Part shown: positions 26,160 to 35,765 of the stretch, one piece after another
How positions within the stretch are numbered: the first letter of the stretch is position 1
How the letters are laid out: each line of letters begins with the position of its first letter
DNA from: an uncultured Bacteroides sp.
GTDB taxonomy: Bacteria; Bacteroidota; Bacteroidia; Bacteroidales; Bacteroidaceae
Reading direction: 5' to 3'
DNA: 64,000 nucleotides
Assembly: GCF_900547205.1 (NCBI RefSeq)
Contig: NZ_URFY01000003.1
Coordinates: forward strand, 1-64,000
Notes under the pieces: generated by a model
The model's database searches: none
Told to the model about the DNA's origin: nothing
The model's input: only the letters and a program-made list of their open reading frames with translations
Translations under genes and position numbers: made by a program

Positions 26160-27098
26160 TTATATAGTATCATACTCATTTAATAAATAATTGGTAATTT
26201 GACTCATAGAAGAGGGTTCTTTCAATAATACTTGCTTATCCTCTCCCAACAAATATAGTGAAGGGAAAGAACGTAAAAAATAAACATCTTTTTCAATAAC
26301 TACTTTATTCACACCATAACCACTTACCCATGTAGAAGGAAACTGCATTTGATATTCTTTCCACACATCTATATCTCCTTCTACACATACCACAACAAGT
26401 GTCAACCAAGACAAACTATCTTCACTATGCTGCAAGAAAGCATTTATCACCGGAGAATCGGACAATTCCTGTATATACTTCTGGCAATGCATGCAGTCCG
26501 GATTATAAAATAGCAACAAGGTATATTTAGCCGAAACATCCCACAAACTACCAATTCTTCCAGTAGGCAAAGTAAAAGTAATATCAGCAGCTTTAGCTCC
26601 TACCCGATTCTTTTGAAGCATTTCCAGTTGATACAATGGACGCACACGCATCATCCCATTCAGATCTCCGGAAGCTAACGCTTCTTTCAATACTGAAATA
26701 TAATAATTATCATTTCGTAATGGCGAATCCGGCTCATATAAATGATGTTCCAGTTGTTGCAAAAACCAATGATTTACCATAACATTAACTTTTGTTTTCA
26801 CAACCAATTCCCTGATACTTTCGCAAGCCCTTTCCTCTGTCTGTTTCGACAATCGAATAAGATAGTCTACCAACATCTTTTCAGTCTCTTCTGGATTATT
26901 CAGCCGAATAGTGTCCGCAAAATCATACGTATCCCAATAATGCTCTATTGATGATATATTATCCTTTCTTTGCTCTGTTTCGGCATAAGATTTAGCAGAA
27001 CCAATAGTACAATTATAAAAGCATAAAGCTCCTCCCAAAAACAATAAAATCACATATTTCAAATTTATCCCCAATCTTAAAAAATACAATATTTTCAT
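26160..27098 (-). CDS. Thioredoxin-fold (TlpA-like) periplasmic protein, last gene of pilus operon
   Basis: A 312-residue exported protein with an N-terminal hydrophobic segment (about 13-30: LKYVILLFLGGALCFYNC), which could be a lipoprotein signal. A helical N-terminal region (about 45-170) resembles the DUF5106-type module found before thioredoxin domains in Bacteroidetes. The C-terminal part is thioredoxin-like, with YTLLLFYNPDCMHCQKYIQEL carrying CMHC as the redox CxxC (about 213-216), and FLRSFPSLYLLGEDKQVLLKEP with the cis-Pro region. It is the distal gene of the minus-strand pilus operon (25 bp after the small gene), so disulfide formation or repair in exported pilus proteins is a plausible job (inference). 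Confidence 0.72.
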   Translation of the reverse strand: MKILYFLRLGINLKYVILLFLGGALCFYNCTIGSAKSYAETEQRKDNISSIEHYWDTYDFADTIRLNNPEETEKMLVDYLIRLSKQTEERACESIRELVVKTKVNVMVNHWFLQQLEHHLYEPDSPLRNDNYYISVLKEALASGDLNGMMRVRPLYQLEMLQKNRVGAKAADITFTLPTGRIGSLWDVSAKYTLLLFYNPDCMHCQKYIQELSDSPVINAFLQHSEDSLSWLTLVVVCVEGDIDVWKEYQMQFPSTWVSGYGVNKVVIEKDVYFLRSFPSLYLLGEDKQVLLKEPSSMSQITNYLLNEYDTI

Positions 27099-27123
27099 TT
27101 TTCTTTTACGCTTCTCATATCAA

Positions 27124-27462
27124 TCATTCACTCATCACTTGAGTAGTCAATAGCTTGTTGCACCATTGAATATACTCATCGTTTCCGTTACAAATCCTTT
27201 CCGGAATCCTAATCTCTATGTATTCATTATCAACATAAATCTGATTTATATCAAAGACTTTTATTAAATAATAATCTGGAATACATACAAAAAATCTTGT
27301 AATATTCTGAGTATCTTCTCTTACAACTTCCAGTTCCGGATACAGCAAAGACAAATAGAAGGCAGAACGCCCGAAAGCTCGCCATGAATTCCCCACACAA
27401 TACAAATAAATAACTCCTTCATTGCTGATTTCCTGTTCCCTGATAATTTCTAATGTATCCAT
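27124..27462 (-). CDS. Small protein of unknown function in pilus operon
   Basis: A 112-residue protein, not recognised. The frame is open to 27,498, but ATG 27,462 is preferred because AGGAAGG, a good ribosome-binding site, lies about 9 bp before it. Sequence features: VIYLYCVGNSWRAFGRSAFYLSLLYPELEVVRED near the N-terminus and a mixed alpha/beta pattern; no signal peptide and no membrane segment, so it should remain cytoplasmic. It lies 41 bp after the adhesin-type lipoprotein gene and 25 bp before the thioredoxin-like gene. A role in regulation or assembly is a guess. Confidence 0.65.
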   Translation of the reverse strand: MDTLEIIREQEISNEGVIYLYCVGNSWRAFGRSAFYLSLLYPELEVVREDTQNITRFFVCIPDYYLIKVFDINQIYVDNEYIEIRIPERICNGNDEYIQWCNKLLTTQVMSE

Positions 27463-27503
27463 CTTCGAGTCCTTCCTATTAGTTAATTTTACTACCACTT
27501 AAA

Positions 27504-29126
27504 TTATCCTTTTTGATGTATTTGGAGTTCATAATAACCATTCTTTCCAAATAACCGTATTATTCCCTCACGTGCCTTACCTGTATTATTTTTCAATATA
27601 TGAACAAATATATAATCATTTTCAGAATCCAGCTGTTGATAAATAGTAGCCCCTTCATGACGTTGTTCGGCAATCCCCATCCAACTGTGAGAACCGACCA
27701 CTTCCCCATAGCTCGTTTTAGACATCGTGAGTACTGTATATGACTTTTCAATGGAGGGATAGTGTTCAACAGTCACCGTTTTTTGGAAGACACCATACTG
27801 TATGATACCAGTAAATGTGTATCCTTCTTTTTCCAAAGTGTTATTTAAATCAGTGAAAAGCAATTTCATCTCAACGGGGGTATCAGGAGTATCATTGCAG
27901 GCAATGGGCTTATTCACAATTGCACCATTAGCCTCCACTGTTATAACTCCACGCTGAAGATTGGGATAATCCGGGTCAAATGTGGTATATCCAACCAAAG
28001 ACTGATCCCGAATACACCGGTAAAAATACCCTAGTGTAAAAGAATTCATTATGTCATTATTATATATGACCCAATGAGAATTTTCAAGCCCCATTTGATA
28101 GCCATTCTGCAAAAAGTTTTCCTGATAATTATGTGAACTGCTATAATCCAGCATTGTGAGTGCCTCCATGTCATTAGTAAATCCATTCTTTTCCGCAGCC
28201 TCTAACGAATTAGAGCCAAAACCCGTAACACTTTGAATATTCAGTTTATAATAATTATTTCCTACAATCGAAGTCAAAGCTACTTTATCACCCGAAGTGT
28301 TCAGCGTGCTCAAACGAAGTTTATAATATCCTTCCCTTTTTGTTCCGTCTGCCGCAGTATATTCTCCATGTACAACTACATGAAAACCTTTATGAGGCTC
28401 CGAGCCCATATTGGGAATCTGATACAGGTAGACAGGATTTTTCAGAGGTGTAAGGTTACTAACACGCATAGTATTAGGACTGGTATAGTTTACCCCTGCC
28501 AACACAGTTGCCGATGTAGGACATCCTATCCATTCTAGCGATTTTACTTTAAAATTAGTGGCATTCACTTCTACACCGAACTTCGCCACGTTCCGTATTA
28601 AGCTAAACCCATCATTATTGCCACCACTGTTCATTGCACTATGAATAGTTGCCGCATTAAGAGATGCAAGTGTAATACGCTTGGTAGCCATAACAAAAGG
28701 TGGCTTTACAGATGCATTCAGAGTTGTACATATTTTACTTTCCAATTCTTTCAGATTATGTATCGTACCTTCTTCCATCGAATAATTGGCTATCAGATAC
28801 AATGTATGTTCGCCTGTAGCCGAAGATACCCTCACTGTCGTTTTATAATTATCTCCTGCCCATTCCAATGAAGGATGTAGATGATCTACAATATCCCCAT
28901 TATGATTGAATATTAGAAAATCCAGACTTTCTATTCTTTCATCTTCAGCGGGTGCAACTGCTCCCCGTGTTTGTACCACAGACTCCTGTTTTACATTTAG
29001 TCTCAAGATCAGTTGCTCCTGTTTATTTTCTGTTCCATTAGTATTCGGCATCTCGCTATCGCAAGCTGCTAGAAAAAAAAGCAGTAATAACAGAACCGAT
29101 TGAGAATATTTCCATTTTACAATCAT
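27504..29126 (-). CDS. Fimbrillin-like lipoprotein (minor/tip pilus subunit)
   Basis: About 540 residues. The frame reaches 29,165, but MIVKWKYSQSVLLLLLFFLAACDSE (start 29,126) gives a proper signal with SPII lipobox (LAAC). The N-terminal module (IESLDFLIFNHNGDIVDHL, HTLYLIANYS) resembles the transthyretin-like fold of Mfa/Fim pilins; the second half contains NNYYKLNIQSVTGFGSNSLE, the phrase that ends many Bacteroides fimbrillin domains. The C-terminal 200 residues (YGEVVGSHSWMGIAEQRHEG...) look like a binding or Ig-type module. It follows the 657-residue subunit by 17 bp. Probably an accessory or tip subunit; the ligand is unknown. Confidence 0.75.
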   Translation of the reverse strand: MIVKWKYSQSVLLLLLFFLAACDSEMPNTNGTENKQEQLILRLNVKQESVVQTRGAVAPAEDERIESLDFLIFNHNGDIVDHLHPSLEWAGDNYKTTVRVSSATGEHTLYLIANYSMEEGTIHNLKELESKICTTLNASVKPPFVMATKRITLASLNAATIHSAMNSGGNNDGFSLIRNVAKFGVEVNATNFKVKSLEWIGCPTSATVLAGVNYTSPNTMRVSNLTPLKNPVYLYQIPNMGSEPHKGFHVVVHGEYTAADGTKREGYYKLRLSTLNTSGDKVALTSIVGNNYYKLNIQSVTGFGSNSLEAAEKNGFTNDMEALTMLDYSSSHNYQENFLQNGYQMGLENSHWVIYNNDIMNSFTLGYFYRCIRDQSLVGYTTFDPDYPNLQRGVITVEANGAIVNKPIACNDTPDTPVEMKLLFTDLNNTLEKEGYTFTGIIQYGVFQKTVTVEHYPSIEKSYTVLTMSKTSYGEVVGSHSWMGIAEQRHEGATIYQQLDSENDYIFVHILKNNTGKAREGIIRLFGKNGYYELQIHQKG

Positions 29127-29143
29127 ATCGTCTCTTTTTTTAG

Positions 29144-31117
29144 TTAGTAACGTGGTTTTACACAACGCACTGCATGCGTCTGTTTTAGCAATGCTTCCGT
29201 CGTAGCACTTCCGTCTGGATCATCCATAGTTGCTACAATGAACGTATTATTTTCATTCTTCCCCCAGTAACTGTCCGAAAAGAAATTATTGGGAAGTCCA
29301 TTCGTTCCTGCATTTAAAAACACATAATTCATTTCTTGTCCTGTAGGCAATCTCCATCCTTTTCCTAATTCTGTACATTTTGACTCCGCATCATCTTTTT
29401 TGACGCCAGTTATATCTTTACTTGAAACAATAAAATCCGAAAGTTCAGGTGGACGGACATCGAGAGTGCAGTTATAAGAATACATCCTATAAACCACTTT
29501 GTAATCGCTTACGAGATCATTATATCCATAACTTGCATATGCCGTTTTGGGTGAAAGTTCCTCTATGCACCATGCCTTTTTACTAGAATTAAGTACCCAA
29601 TTCTCACGTATAGTTGCTAATCTCCAGCATCCCTTTCCTTTTATCGGATCATTGGGATCTACGCTCTTGGGATAATATGCCCTACATCCTGTTTCCGTAG
29701 TAGCTTTTTTATATAGTTTATCATTATAAACATCAGCAGATATAGTATTAGCCTCGTCCGGATATCCCATTGCGTAAGACCAAGTGACAGGATTAGTTCC
29801 GACAGAAACTACTTCTGATTTAAAGAGTTGCAAATTAAGTTTAATAGATGCAGAACCCGATTTTAATGTTGCTACGTACGTAATATCATTACCAGTATTC
29901 CAATTTCCTCGCCTGAAACCGACACGCCCACTTTTCTTTGTTGTATCATCATATTCTACAATCATTTTCAGTTGATTACTGATGGTCACATCACTAGGAA
30001 GTTCCACAGTGATCTCATCATTACATGCAAACCGAACATATGTATAAAAACGTAAAGACTTCACTTCAAGAGTCTTTTTATTTACAGCCAGAAAGCTGGA
30101 TCCCGTAATGTCTATCGGAACATTAATTTCCGTCCATCCCGCAACACCGGCCTTTACTTCGAGAGATTCCTCTCCACGGCCGGTGATAGCTTTAACATTC
30201 AGAGTATAATGTCTGTTGCGAGTTATGTTCCAAGCCGTAGAATGTGAGTCAACGGAATTCATCGCATCACCAATCGGTAAAGTGTAAATATGAGTGATTC
30301 CATTTAATGTTCCTTTAATACGCAGTTCCATTTTATAGTCATCATTCTCCGGTAGATATTCCGGCAAATATATTTCACCCGACGACCATGTAAAATGATT
30401 CTGTTTCGTACTGCTATTTGTTAATGAGAATACACGATTATCCAGAAATCCTTCATCCTTTTTATATGTCTTAGAAATCAAATAACTATATTTGGGGATG
30501 CGGAGCAGCTCCATCGACTCAAAGTTAACATACTCATTTGTAGGATTTTGCCCTTCATAAATTTCTGTACTGAGATCAAAATTAACACTCAATTTAGCAA
30601 TCACACGCTGCAACTTTATTTCCAGTTTTGAAACCGGAGTTGTTTCACCCTCCAGATATATTTCATTTTTATTTCGTACATTCACATTAAGTAATTTCTT
30701 GAAGAATACAAACTTTGAAGCATTCAGACTACTTTCCGTATTCATCTGAATATTTTCCAAATCTTCTGGTGCTTTTACATTCGAGAGATCTACCGTCTCA
30801 TTTCCTATCACGTAAAAATCATTATATCCTATATAGGTTGTGGTAGTATAATCTCCATTTGTGTCTACCAGTTGATTGCTGATTAGCTCTCTAGAACCAT
30901 AAGGATTGGAAGTACGTGTCGCAAAAATGATAACACGCAATTGTGATACCTCATTTCCATCACCTACAACAAGTTTCGGCATAATATTGACGGAGATTTG
31001 CTTACCTTCCTCTTGGCTGCTCATAACGGAAGATTTTTCCAGCTCACTTGAACAAGCAGTTATTAGGCATAACAATATTGCAACAAAACTGTATTTACGA
31101 ATCAAATTAAATTTCAT
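29144..31117 (-). CDS. Fimbrillin-like lipoprotein with FISUMP-type C-terminal domain
   Basis: A 657-residue lipoprotein: MKFNLIRKYSFVAILLCLITACSSE, lipobox ITAC. The N-terminal half has fimbrillin-type repeats (VSQLRVIIFATRTSNPYGS, RHYTLNVKAITGRGEESLEV). The C-terminal about 220 residues resemble the Fibrobacter succinogenes major paralogous (FISUMP) domain: GKGCWRLATIRENWVLN, ELGKGWRLPTGQEMNYVFLNA, and the ending THAVRCVKPRY. Such modules are common at the outward-facing end of Bacteroides surface proteins. It is the fifth gene of the operon, 22 bp after the Mfa2 anchor, and is a candidate tip adhesin. Confidence 0.75.
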   Translation of the reverse strand: MKFNLIRKYSFVAILLCLITACSSELEKSSVMSSQEEGKQISVNIMPKLVVGDGNEVSQLRVIIFATRTSNPYGSRELISNQLVDTNGDYTTTTYIGYNDFYVIGNETVDLSNVKAPEDLENIQMNTESSLNASKFVFFKKLLNVNVRNKNEIYLEGETTPVSKLEIKLQRVIAKLSVNFDLSTEIYEGQNPTNEYVNFESMELLRIPKYSYLISKTYKKDEGFLDNRVFSLTNSSTKQNHFTWSSGEIYLPEYLPENDDYKMELRIKGTLNGITHIYTLPIGDAMNSVDSHSTAWNITRNRHYTLNVKAITGRGEESLEVKAGVAGWTEINVPIDITGSSFLAVNKKTLEVKSLRFYTYVRFACNDEITVELPSDVTISNQLKMIVEYDDTTKKSGRVGFRRGNWNTGNDITYVATLKSGSASIKLNLQLFKSEVVSVGTNPVTWSYAMGYPDEANTISADVYNDKLYKKATTETGCRAYYPKSVDPNDPIKGKGCWRLATIRENWVLNSSKKAWCIEELSPKTAYASYGYNDLVSDYKVVYRMYSYNCTLDVRPPELSDFIVSSKDITGVKKDDAESKCTELGKGWRLPTGQEMNYVFLNAGTNGLPNNFFSDSYWGKNENNTFIVATMDDPDGSATTEALLKQTHAVRCVKPRY

Positions 31118-31139
31118 ATTATCTTTTAATTATAAAGTA

Positions 31140-32147
31140 TTATATTCCTGTATCCTGTAATATAATCTTCCACCCTGCTATGATAATAGCTGTTTGCATA
31201 TAAGTATCCGTATCACCATCTAAATCATCTATAAGTGATATTTCTATATTATAGACATCCTGCCGTTCAAGTTCTGATTGAATAGAGGCATATGGATGCA
31301 TTTTGATCAGTTCTATCAAATCAGTACGATGGATTTCTTTTATGTTGCCATCCGGCATCAATCGTTCTATCAGTAATGTCAGCTTTTCTCCTTCAACGAG
31401 ACGCATCAAAGAAAAGACACTTTCCAGTTGGTTGCCTGCTTTATTGCCATTGATTTGATATGGATAATATGTCATTTCGTTGCCTGAAGCAACTACAGAA
31501 TTGTCAAATTTATAAGTCGCCCCCTTAGGGTCAACCACACGAGCACGAACACCCTCCGCACAACGATGAATACATGATGCACCGCTTTTATCAAACCACT
31601 TGACTGTAAGATTCAACTGGTTTTCATTTTTTGTAAATGAAAGAATATCTGTTTTATCAATTGCACCTTCTACTGTTACTTCTTTGATTGCATGAAAAAC
31701 AGAAGTCAGTTTCTTATTTACACTTTGATTTTCAATAGCTTTTAGTGACAGAATTCCTTCTTCAAAGGTGGTTTTTCCACTCACAAAAACAGGTTTTATT
31801 AGTACTTCATCAGATATATTTCCCCAGGCTACCAGCGTATAGCCGCCTTCAGGAAGTTCCGGTTCAATATGAAAGTCCTTATCAAAAGGAGCTCCGTTAG
31901 TGGTAATGCATTTCACAAAGTGCCCAGTTGAATCAAACACATATAAATCAACTCTATGTACATCTCTACAGAAACGATTGGTATGTTCTGCATCGGTATG
32001 ATTTACATACTCAAATGCAATGGAGTAAGCCCCTGTAGGGCAACCTGAGAAATCCTCTTTTACGCATCCAGCAACAAGCCATGACAGTACCCATGTGAAT
32101 ACAGTTATTCCGACATACCGATACAATATTGTAAAATTGAAATGCAT
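31140..32147 (-). CDS. Mfa2/FimB family pilus anchor lipoprotein
   Basis: A 335-residue lipoprotein with lipobox LVAGC and the family signature CVKEDFSGCPTGAYSIAFEY just after it. It continues with VDLYVFDSTGHFVK, YTLVAWGNISDE and the late segment YASIQSELERQDVYNIEISL. Mfa2/FimB proteins anchor the pilus to the outer membrane and limit its length. It lies 80 bp after the major pilin gene with a hairpin in the gap (32176-32209), as expected when the anchor is needed in lower amount than the shaft. Confidence 0.85.
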   Translation of the reverse strand: MHFNFTILYRYVGITVFTWVLSWLVAGCVKEDFSGCPTGAYSIAFEYVNHTDAEHTNRFCRDVHRVDLYVFDSTGHFVKCITTNGAPFDKDFHIEPELPEGGYTLVAWGNISDEVLIKPVFVSGKTTFEEGILSLKAIENQSVNKKLTSVFHAIKEVTVEGAIDKTDILSFTKNENQLNLTVKWFDKSGASCIHRCAEGVRARVVDPKGATYKFDNSVVASGNEMTYYPYQINGNKAGNQLESVFSLMRLVEGEKLTLLIERLMPDGNIKEIHRTDLIELIKMHPYASIQSELERQDVYNIEISLIDDLDGDTDTYMQTAIIIAGWKIILQDTGI

Positions 32148-32175
32148 AATATTTCTTAATTTATGATTTTGAGAG

Positions 32176-32209
32176 GTTTATCTCCGAGTAGCAATGCCCG
32201 GAGATAAAC
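32176..32209 (-). promoter_or_regulatory. Intercistronic hairpin between major pilin and anchor genes
   Basis: GTTTATCTCCG (32176-32186) pairs perfectly with CGGAGATAAAC (32199-32209). On the minus-strand transcript the stem is not followed by a U-run, so it looks more like an mRNA-stabilising or partial-termination stem for the pilin message than a full terminator. Confidence 0.55.
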
Positions 32210-32227
32210 TTTTTTAATATTTCATTA

Positions 32228-33937
32228 TTAGTTCAAATCAGCATCCTGATCCACAACTTTCCATTCTTCAACAGAAATATGAGCCTGCATATAAGTTTTC
32301 TGGCTGATTGGAGTTTCCGGATCTACTGTGACATCTCCTTCGTTCGGGTAGCCAATACCTGAGATTGATTTCACATTTACCTTATACAAATTATTACGCG
32401 TAATAGAATAGGCTAAATTATGATTTTCCGGCTGCGTACCATCCTGTATATTAATACGATAATATGTTATTCCATTATTGTATTGCAGATATTTTACTGT
32501 TTCTACAACTGTTGCATCATAACTTTTATCATCTTTCTCAATATTCTTAGAAATAACTAATGTATTGTAAATACCATCCTTAGCACCAGGCTTTATACTG
32601 TAATAAACATTTCTACCTATGATACCATCATAAACAGGAGATTTTTCATTACTATTGATATATGCTTTCAAGCCCGTTCTGACCAAATAGGTTTTTAATG
32701 TAGTATTAATACCATGTTTCAGGCGTTCTTGGTCACCGGTAATACTTGCTGGTACAGCATAGATTACGGATCCCCATGCAGGTGAATATGTAAACACGTT
32801 AATTGGGTCACTATTGCCCTTAAATCCATATTCATAATTTCCATTATTATCCACATCTGTAATCACCAAATCTCTATTCGGTTCGAAAACACCTTTCACA
32901 AGTACATAAGAAGTATTTCCGATAACGGGTATTGCATTGGCATTTTCAGGTAAGTACAGACTGTTGGGAGTTTCATTTTTTGCTACCACTTCAATATCCG
33001 GAGCATTTACTTCGTCAAAAATCCTGAAGTCTCCCCAACTTGAATTAGTATTTGTGGCATTATACAGTGGGGTCATTAATGGACTATCCACACTTCCATG
33101 TTGGAAAAGATACACTTTTTGCGGTAAATTGCGTACCGTGAAAGAAGGTTTTGTCAGTTTGCCAACTGTTACTACTTTTGATAAATCATCACCTTGTGTT
33201 GTGCTGTAAATCAATGCATTTGCATCGTTGTAAGTAGTCTGCAACTTGGCAGCTGCACGATAAAGGGAAATTTTAAAATGATTATAATCAGCGGGATCTT
33301 CACTACCATAATCATTTCTTTCGGCATCAGCCCGAGAAATGCCCGGTTTCAAAGTAAAGCTAGAGTTAGACAACAGATTACTCATTAAAAAACCGTTATC
33401 AGCCGGGTTATCCATACCTTGCAGTTTTTTATATCCATCACCTGCACGAGCAACAGCTGAGACATCGTGAGCAAGACGCCCCGGAGTAGTATACATATCC
33501 ATCAATTGGTCTTGAAATGCAGCAAGTGTTGTCCCTGTTGTCGGCGTCGGATACCAATCTGTGCCTTTATTTGCAACTACCAGAATAGTTTTCAAGCCAG
33601 AAGTGAGTTTCATTACTTCACTATGAAATACTCCAGTGCTATTACTAACGACATCACCGCTAGGTCCAGTCGATGTTTCAAATAAACCATTAGCAAAAAC
33701 ATACACATGAATGTTTTTTACATTTTGTTCATCAGCAGTTCCCGTTTCAGTTGCAGTACGTGTACGTTTCACACCATCCATCTGAACAGTGAGCCGTGCG
33801 TAGGTAGGTACTCCTTCCACTACTTCGGCGTTTCCATTATTGCCCGTCACTTCCGCAGGTAACTCTTCATTATTACAAGCGGCAAACGTCAATGTTGCCA
33901 TAGTAAAAACAGCAACTAAAAATTTGTTTTTTCCCAT
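32228..33937 (-). CDS. Mfa1-type major fimbrial (type V pilus) subunit
   Basis: A 569-residue lipoprotein precursor: MGKNKFLVAVFTMATLTFAACNNEE with lipobox FAAC. The N-terminal domain starts TYARLTVQMDGVKRTRTA (about 48-65), where type V pilins are cut after an Arg before donor-strand exchange. It continues with VKNIHVYVFANGLFETS and LKTILVVANKGTDWYP. The C-terminal domain has NLAYSITRNNLYKVNVKSISGIGYPNEG, then QAHISVEEWKVVDQDADLN, the usual end of Mfa1-family pilins whose C-terminal strand serves in polymerisation. It is followed by the Mfa2 anchor and accessory subunits, giving a complete pilus operon. Confidence 0.88.
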   Translation of the reverse strand: MGKNKFLVAVFTMATLTFAACNNEELPAEVTGNNGNAEVVEGVPTYARLTVQMDGVKRTRTATETGTADEQNVKNIHVYVFANGLFETSTGPSGDVVSNSTGVFHSEVMKLTSGLKTILVVANKGTDWYPTPTTGTTLAAFQDQLMDMYTTPGRLAHDVSAVARAGDGYKKLQGMDNPADNGFLMSNLLSNSSFTLKPGISRADAERNDYGSEDPADYNHFKISLYRAAAKLQTTYNDANALIYSTTQGDDLSKVVTVGKLTKPSFTVRNLPQKVYLFQHGSVDSPLMTPLYNATNTNSSWGDFRIFDEVNAPDIEVVAKNETPNSLYLPENANAIPVIGNTSYVLVKGVFEPNRDLVITDVDNNGNYEYGFKGNSDPINVFTYSPAWGSVIYAVPASITGDQERLKHGINTTLKTYLVRTGLKAYINSNEKSPVYDGIIGRNVYYSIKPGAKDGIYNTLVISKNIEKDDKSYDATVVETVKYLQYNNGITYYRINIQDGTQPENHNLAYSITRNNLYKVNVKSISGIGYPNEGDVTVDPETPISQKTYMQAHISVEEWKVVDQDADLN

Positions 33938-34000
33938 TTTTTGTTATATTAAAATTTAAATTAATATTGATTAATTGTATTTCCAGTTTATTCGGTATTG

Positions 34001-35137
34001 TTAGTCAATTTTCCTCTTTCGATAATACACCTTTATATATCCGGCGCGACGAAGTTTAGGAAACAGATGTTCCTTTATATTTAGATACGGTACTCCTCGA
34101 TCCAGCTTCATCAAACGTATTTTACGTCCTTGCTGAGCTGAAACACCATCTATTATTTGAAGGATTTCTTCCTTACTGGACATATCCGATCTCTCGACCA
34201 AGTAACGCAGTTCATCCCATCCCTCTCCACCATTCACCAGTTCAAAGCAACTATCAGGCAGGGAAATATGGCTGAGAATGTATTGTTTCATTGCCTTGCT
34301 ACGACTCGCTGCCAATTTCACATTATAGTCATAACTTCCTTCTGGAGACGAAAGTCCGAGCAGCACAATATGTGCTATTTCCGCTTCTGGGTCATTATGT
34401 ATTTGACGGGTTACGTCTATCACATGCTGCAATACTTTTTCATTGTCCAAATACTCACAGTCTATCTCTGCTTTAGCCGATTTGAAGAAAATTATTTGTG
34501 CTTTCTCTTGTTTACCTACTACATTTTTTTGCTGGGGGACATAGTTCTCTATAGATTCTATAAAGTTCTCGGTTTGCGCCAAACGCTCAGTGATACCCAA
34601 AGTAATTGGTGGCTCTTTCTGCGTTATAGCAAAATTGACCTTTTTCACGGGTACCTCTCCGGCAAAAGAGCAAGTGTACAATTCGCGATCCGGAAACTCG
34701 CGTTCTTTACAGCAATTCCGGAGATGGCTGTGCAATACAAGAGTGGCTGTCTGCATCCATGACTTATAAGCAAATGTAAAAGAATAAGCCAATGTGCCTT
34801 TATTATGAACTAAAAAGCGGGGAGCGTCTGTGTTTTTACTAAATGCTTGTTTACGGCGAAGAGTCAAATCACCAACACGTCCACAAGCATATATAGAAGG
34901 AAGATTGTATAGTTCATGCCCATCCTTTGTTATCAAAATTGGAGTCAATGTTAATATATCATTTGCTTCAAGAGTATTTGAAGGAACGGACAAGACAAAT
35001 TTCACTGAAACAATTCCATTTTCGTCTTTGGCAGTAATGATTTCACTAATAGAAACTCGTTCATATTGCTCCAGTGCAAAGCTATTGGCAATATTCAGAC
35101 AGAAAAATAATACAATAAGATATTTGTTCATTTTCAT
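34001..35137 (-). CDS. DUF3868 / OmpA-like outer-membrane protein of pilus operon
   Basis: A 378-residue exported protein (signal MNKYLIVLFFCLNIANSFALE). The N-terminal half matches the DUF3868 type found just before Mfa1 genes in Bacteroides (beta-rich, RVSISEIITAKDENGIVSVKFVLSVPSNTLEANDILTLTPIL). The C-terminal half is OmpA-like: IAHIVLLGLSSPEGSYDYNVKLAASRSKAMKQYI (about 260-293), the peptidoglycan-contact motif region. It probably ties the pilus assembly to the cell wall (inference from the OmpA module). It overlaps no gene and sits 1 bp from the DUF3575 gene stop. Confidence 0.78.
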   Translation of the reverse strand: MKMNKYLIVLFFCLNIANSFALEQYERVSISEIITAKDENGIVSVKFVLSVPSNTLEANDILTLTPILITKDGHELYNLPSIYACGRVGDLTLRRKQAFSKNTDAPRFLVHNKGTLAYSFTFAYKSWMQTATLVLHSHLRNCCKEREFPDRELYTCSFAGEVPVKKVNFAITQKEPPITLGITERLAQTENFIESIENYVPQQKNVVGKQEKAQIIFFKSAKAEIDCEYLDNEKVLQHVIDVTRQIHNDPEAEIAHIVLLGLSSPEGSYDYNVKLAASRSKAMKQYILSHISLPDSCFELVNGGEGWDELRYLVERSDMSSKEEILQIIDGVSAQQGRKIRLMKLDRGVPYLNIKEHLFPKLRRAGYIKVYYRKRKID

Positions 35138-35138
35138 A

Positions 35139-35732
35139 TTATTTAATTACGTAGATCACAGATATAGCGGCACGTGTAGGTCCCCAATAATTGCGGTTCT
35201 TTTTCTGTATGCGTTTACTACATTCTTTGCAGGGATACACATCGTAATTGAGACGTGCATATCCTACACCCAGCATCGCTTCCAAACTCCAGTGTGTTGC
35301 AAGAGGCCACTGATAACCATAACTCAATCCGGTCCCCATTACATGTCCTTGACGCCGGTAATCATTAAGGCCAAAATAACGGATATCACCTATATTATAT
35401 TGTCCGTAAAATGTATGCACACCGAAAAAATGTCCGTTAAAAGATTCGCAAAGCCAATACCGGAGCTCAGGCTGAACCAACCAATGCTTCATTTTACGAT
35501 TACTCGCCCCATGCCCGTTCCTACTCAATGGGAACGGATTATAGGCTCCCCATAAATCGAGAGTCAGCTTGGGAGAAACACGCCATTCCAGACCTATGTT
35601 TGGAGCCTGCATTACACCACCATACAACAAATTTGTTTTTATTGCCATATCTTGCGCGTTTGCCAAGAAATTTTTTGTCAGGAAAAGCATGAAGAAAAAA
35701 ATGCCCAATTTACTTTTTATAAATCTATCCAT
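35139..35732 (-). CDS. DUF3575 outer-membrane protein, first gene of pilus operon
   Basis: A 197-residue protein with signal peptide ending LANAQ. The rest is a small beta-barrel pattern: MAIKTNLLYGGVMQAPNIGLEWRVSPKLTLDLWGAYNPF, GHVMGTGLSYGYQWPLATHWSLEAMLGVGYARLNYD, plus a CKEC pair. This matches DUF3575 proteins that precede pilin genes in Bacteroides. As the most upstream gene its leader is what the invertible segment would control: only 33 bp separate its ATG from the left inverted repeat at 35766-35789. Confidence 0.8.
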   Translation of the reverse strand: MDRFIKSKLGIFFFMLFLTKNFLANAQDMAIKTNLLYGGVMQAPNIGLEWRVSPKLTLDLWGAYNPFPLSRNGHGASNRKMKHWLVQPELRYWLCESFNGHFFGVHTFYGQYNIGDIRYFGLNDYRRQGHVMGTGLSYGYQWPLATHWSLEAMLGVGYARLNYDVYPCKECSKRIQKKNRNYWGPTRAAISVIYVIK

Positions 35733-35765
35733 ATTATAGTGTTTTGTTTGAGACTTTGTTTACTC

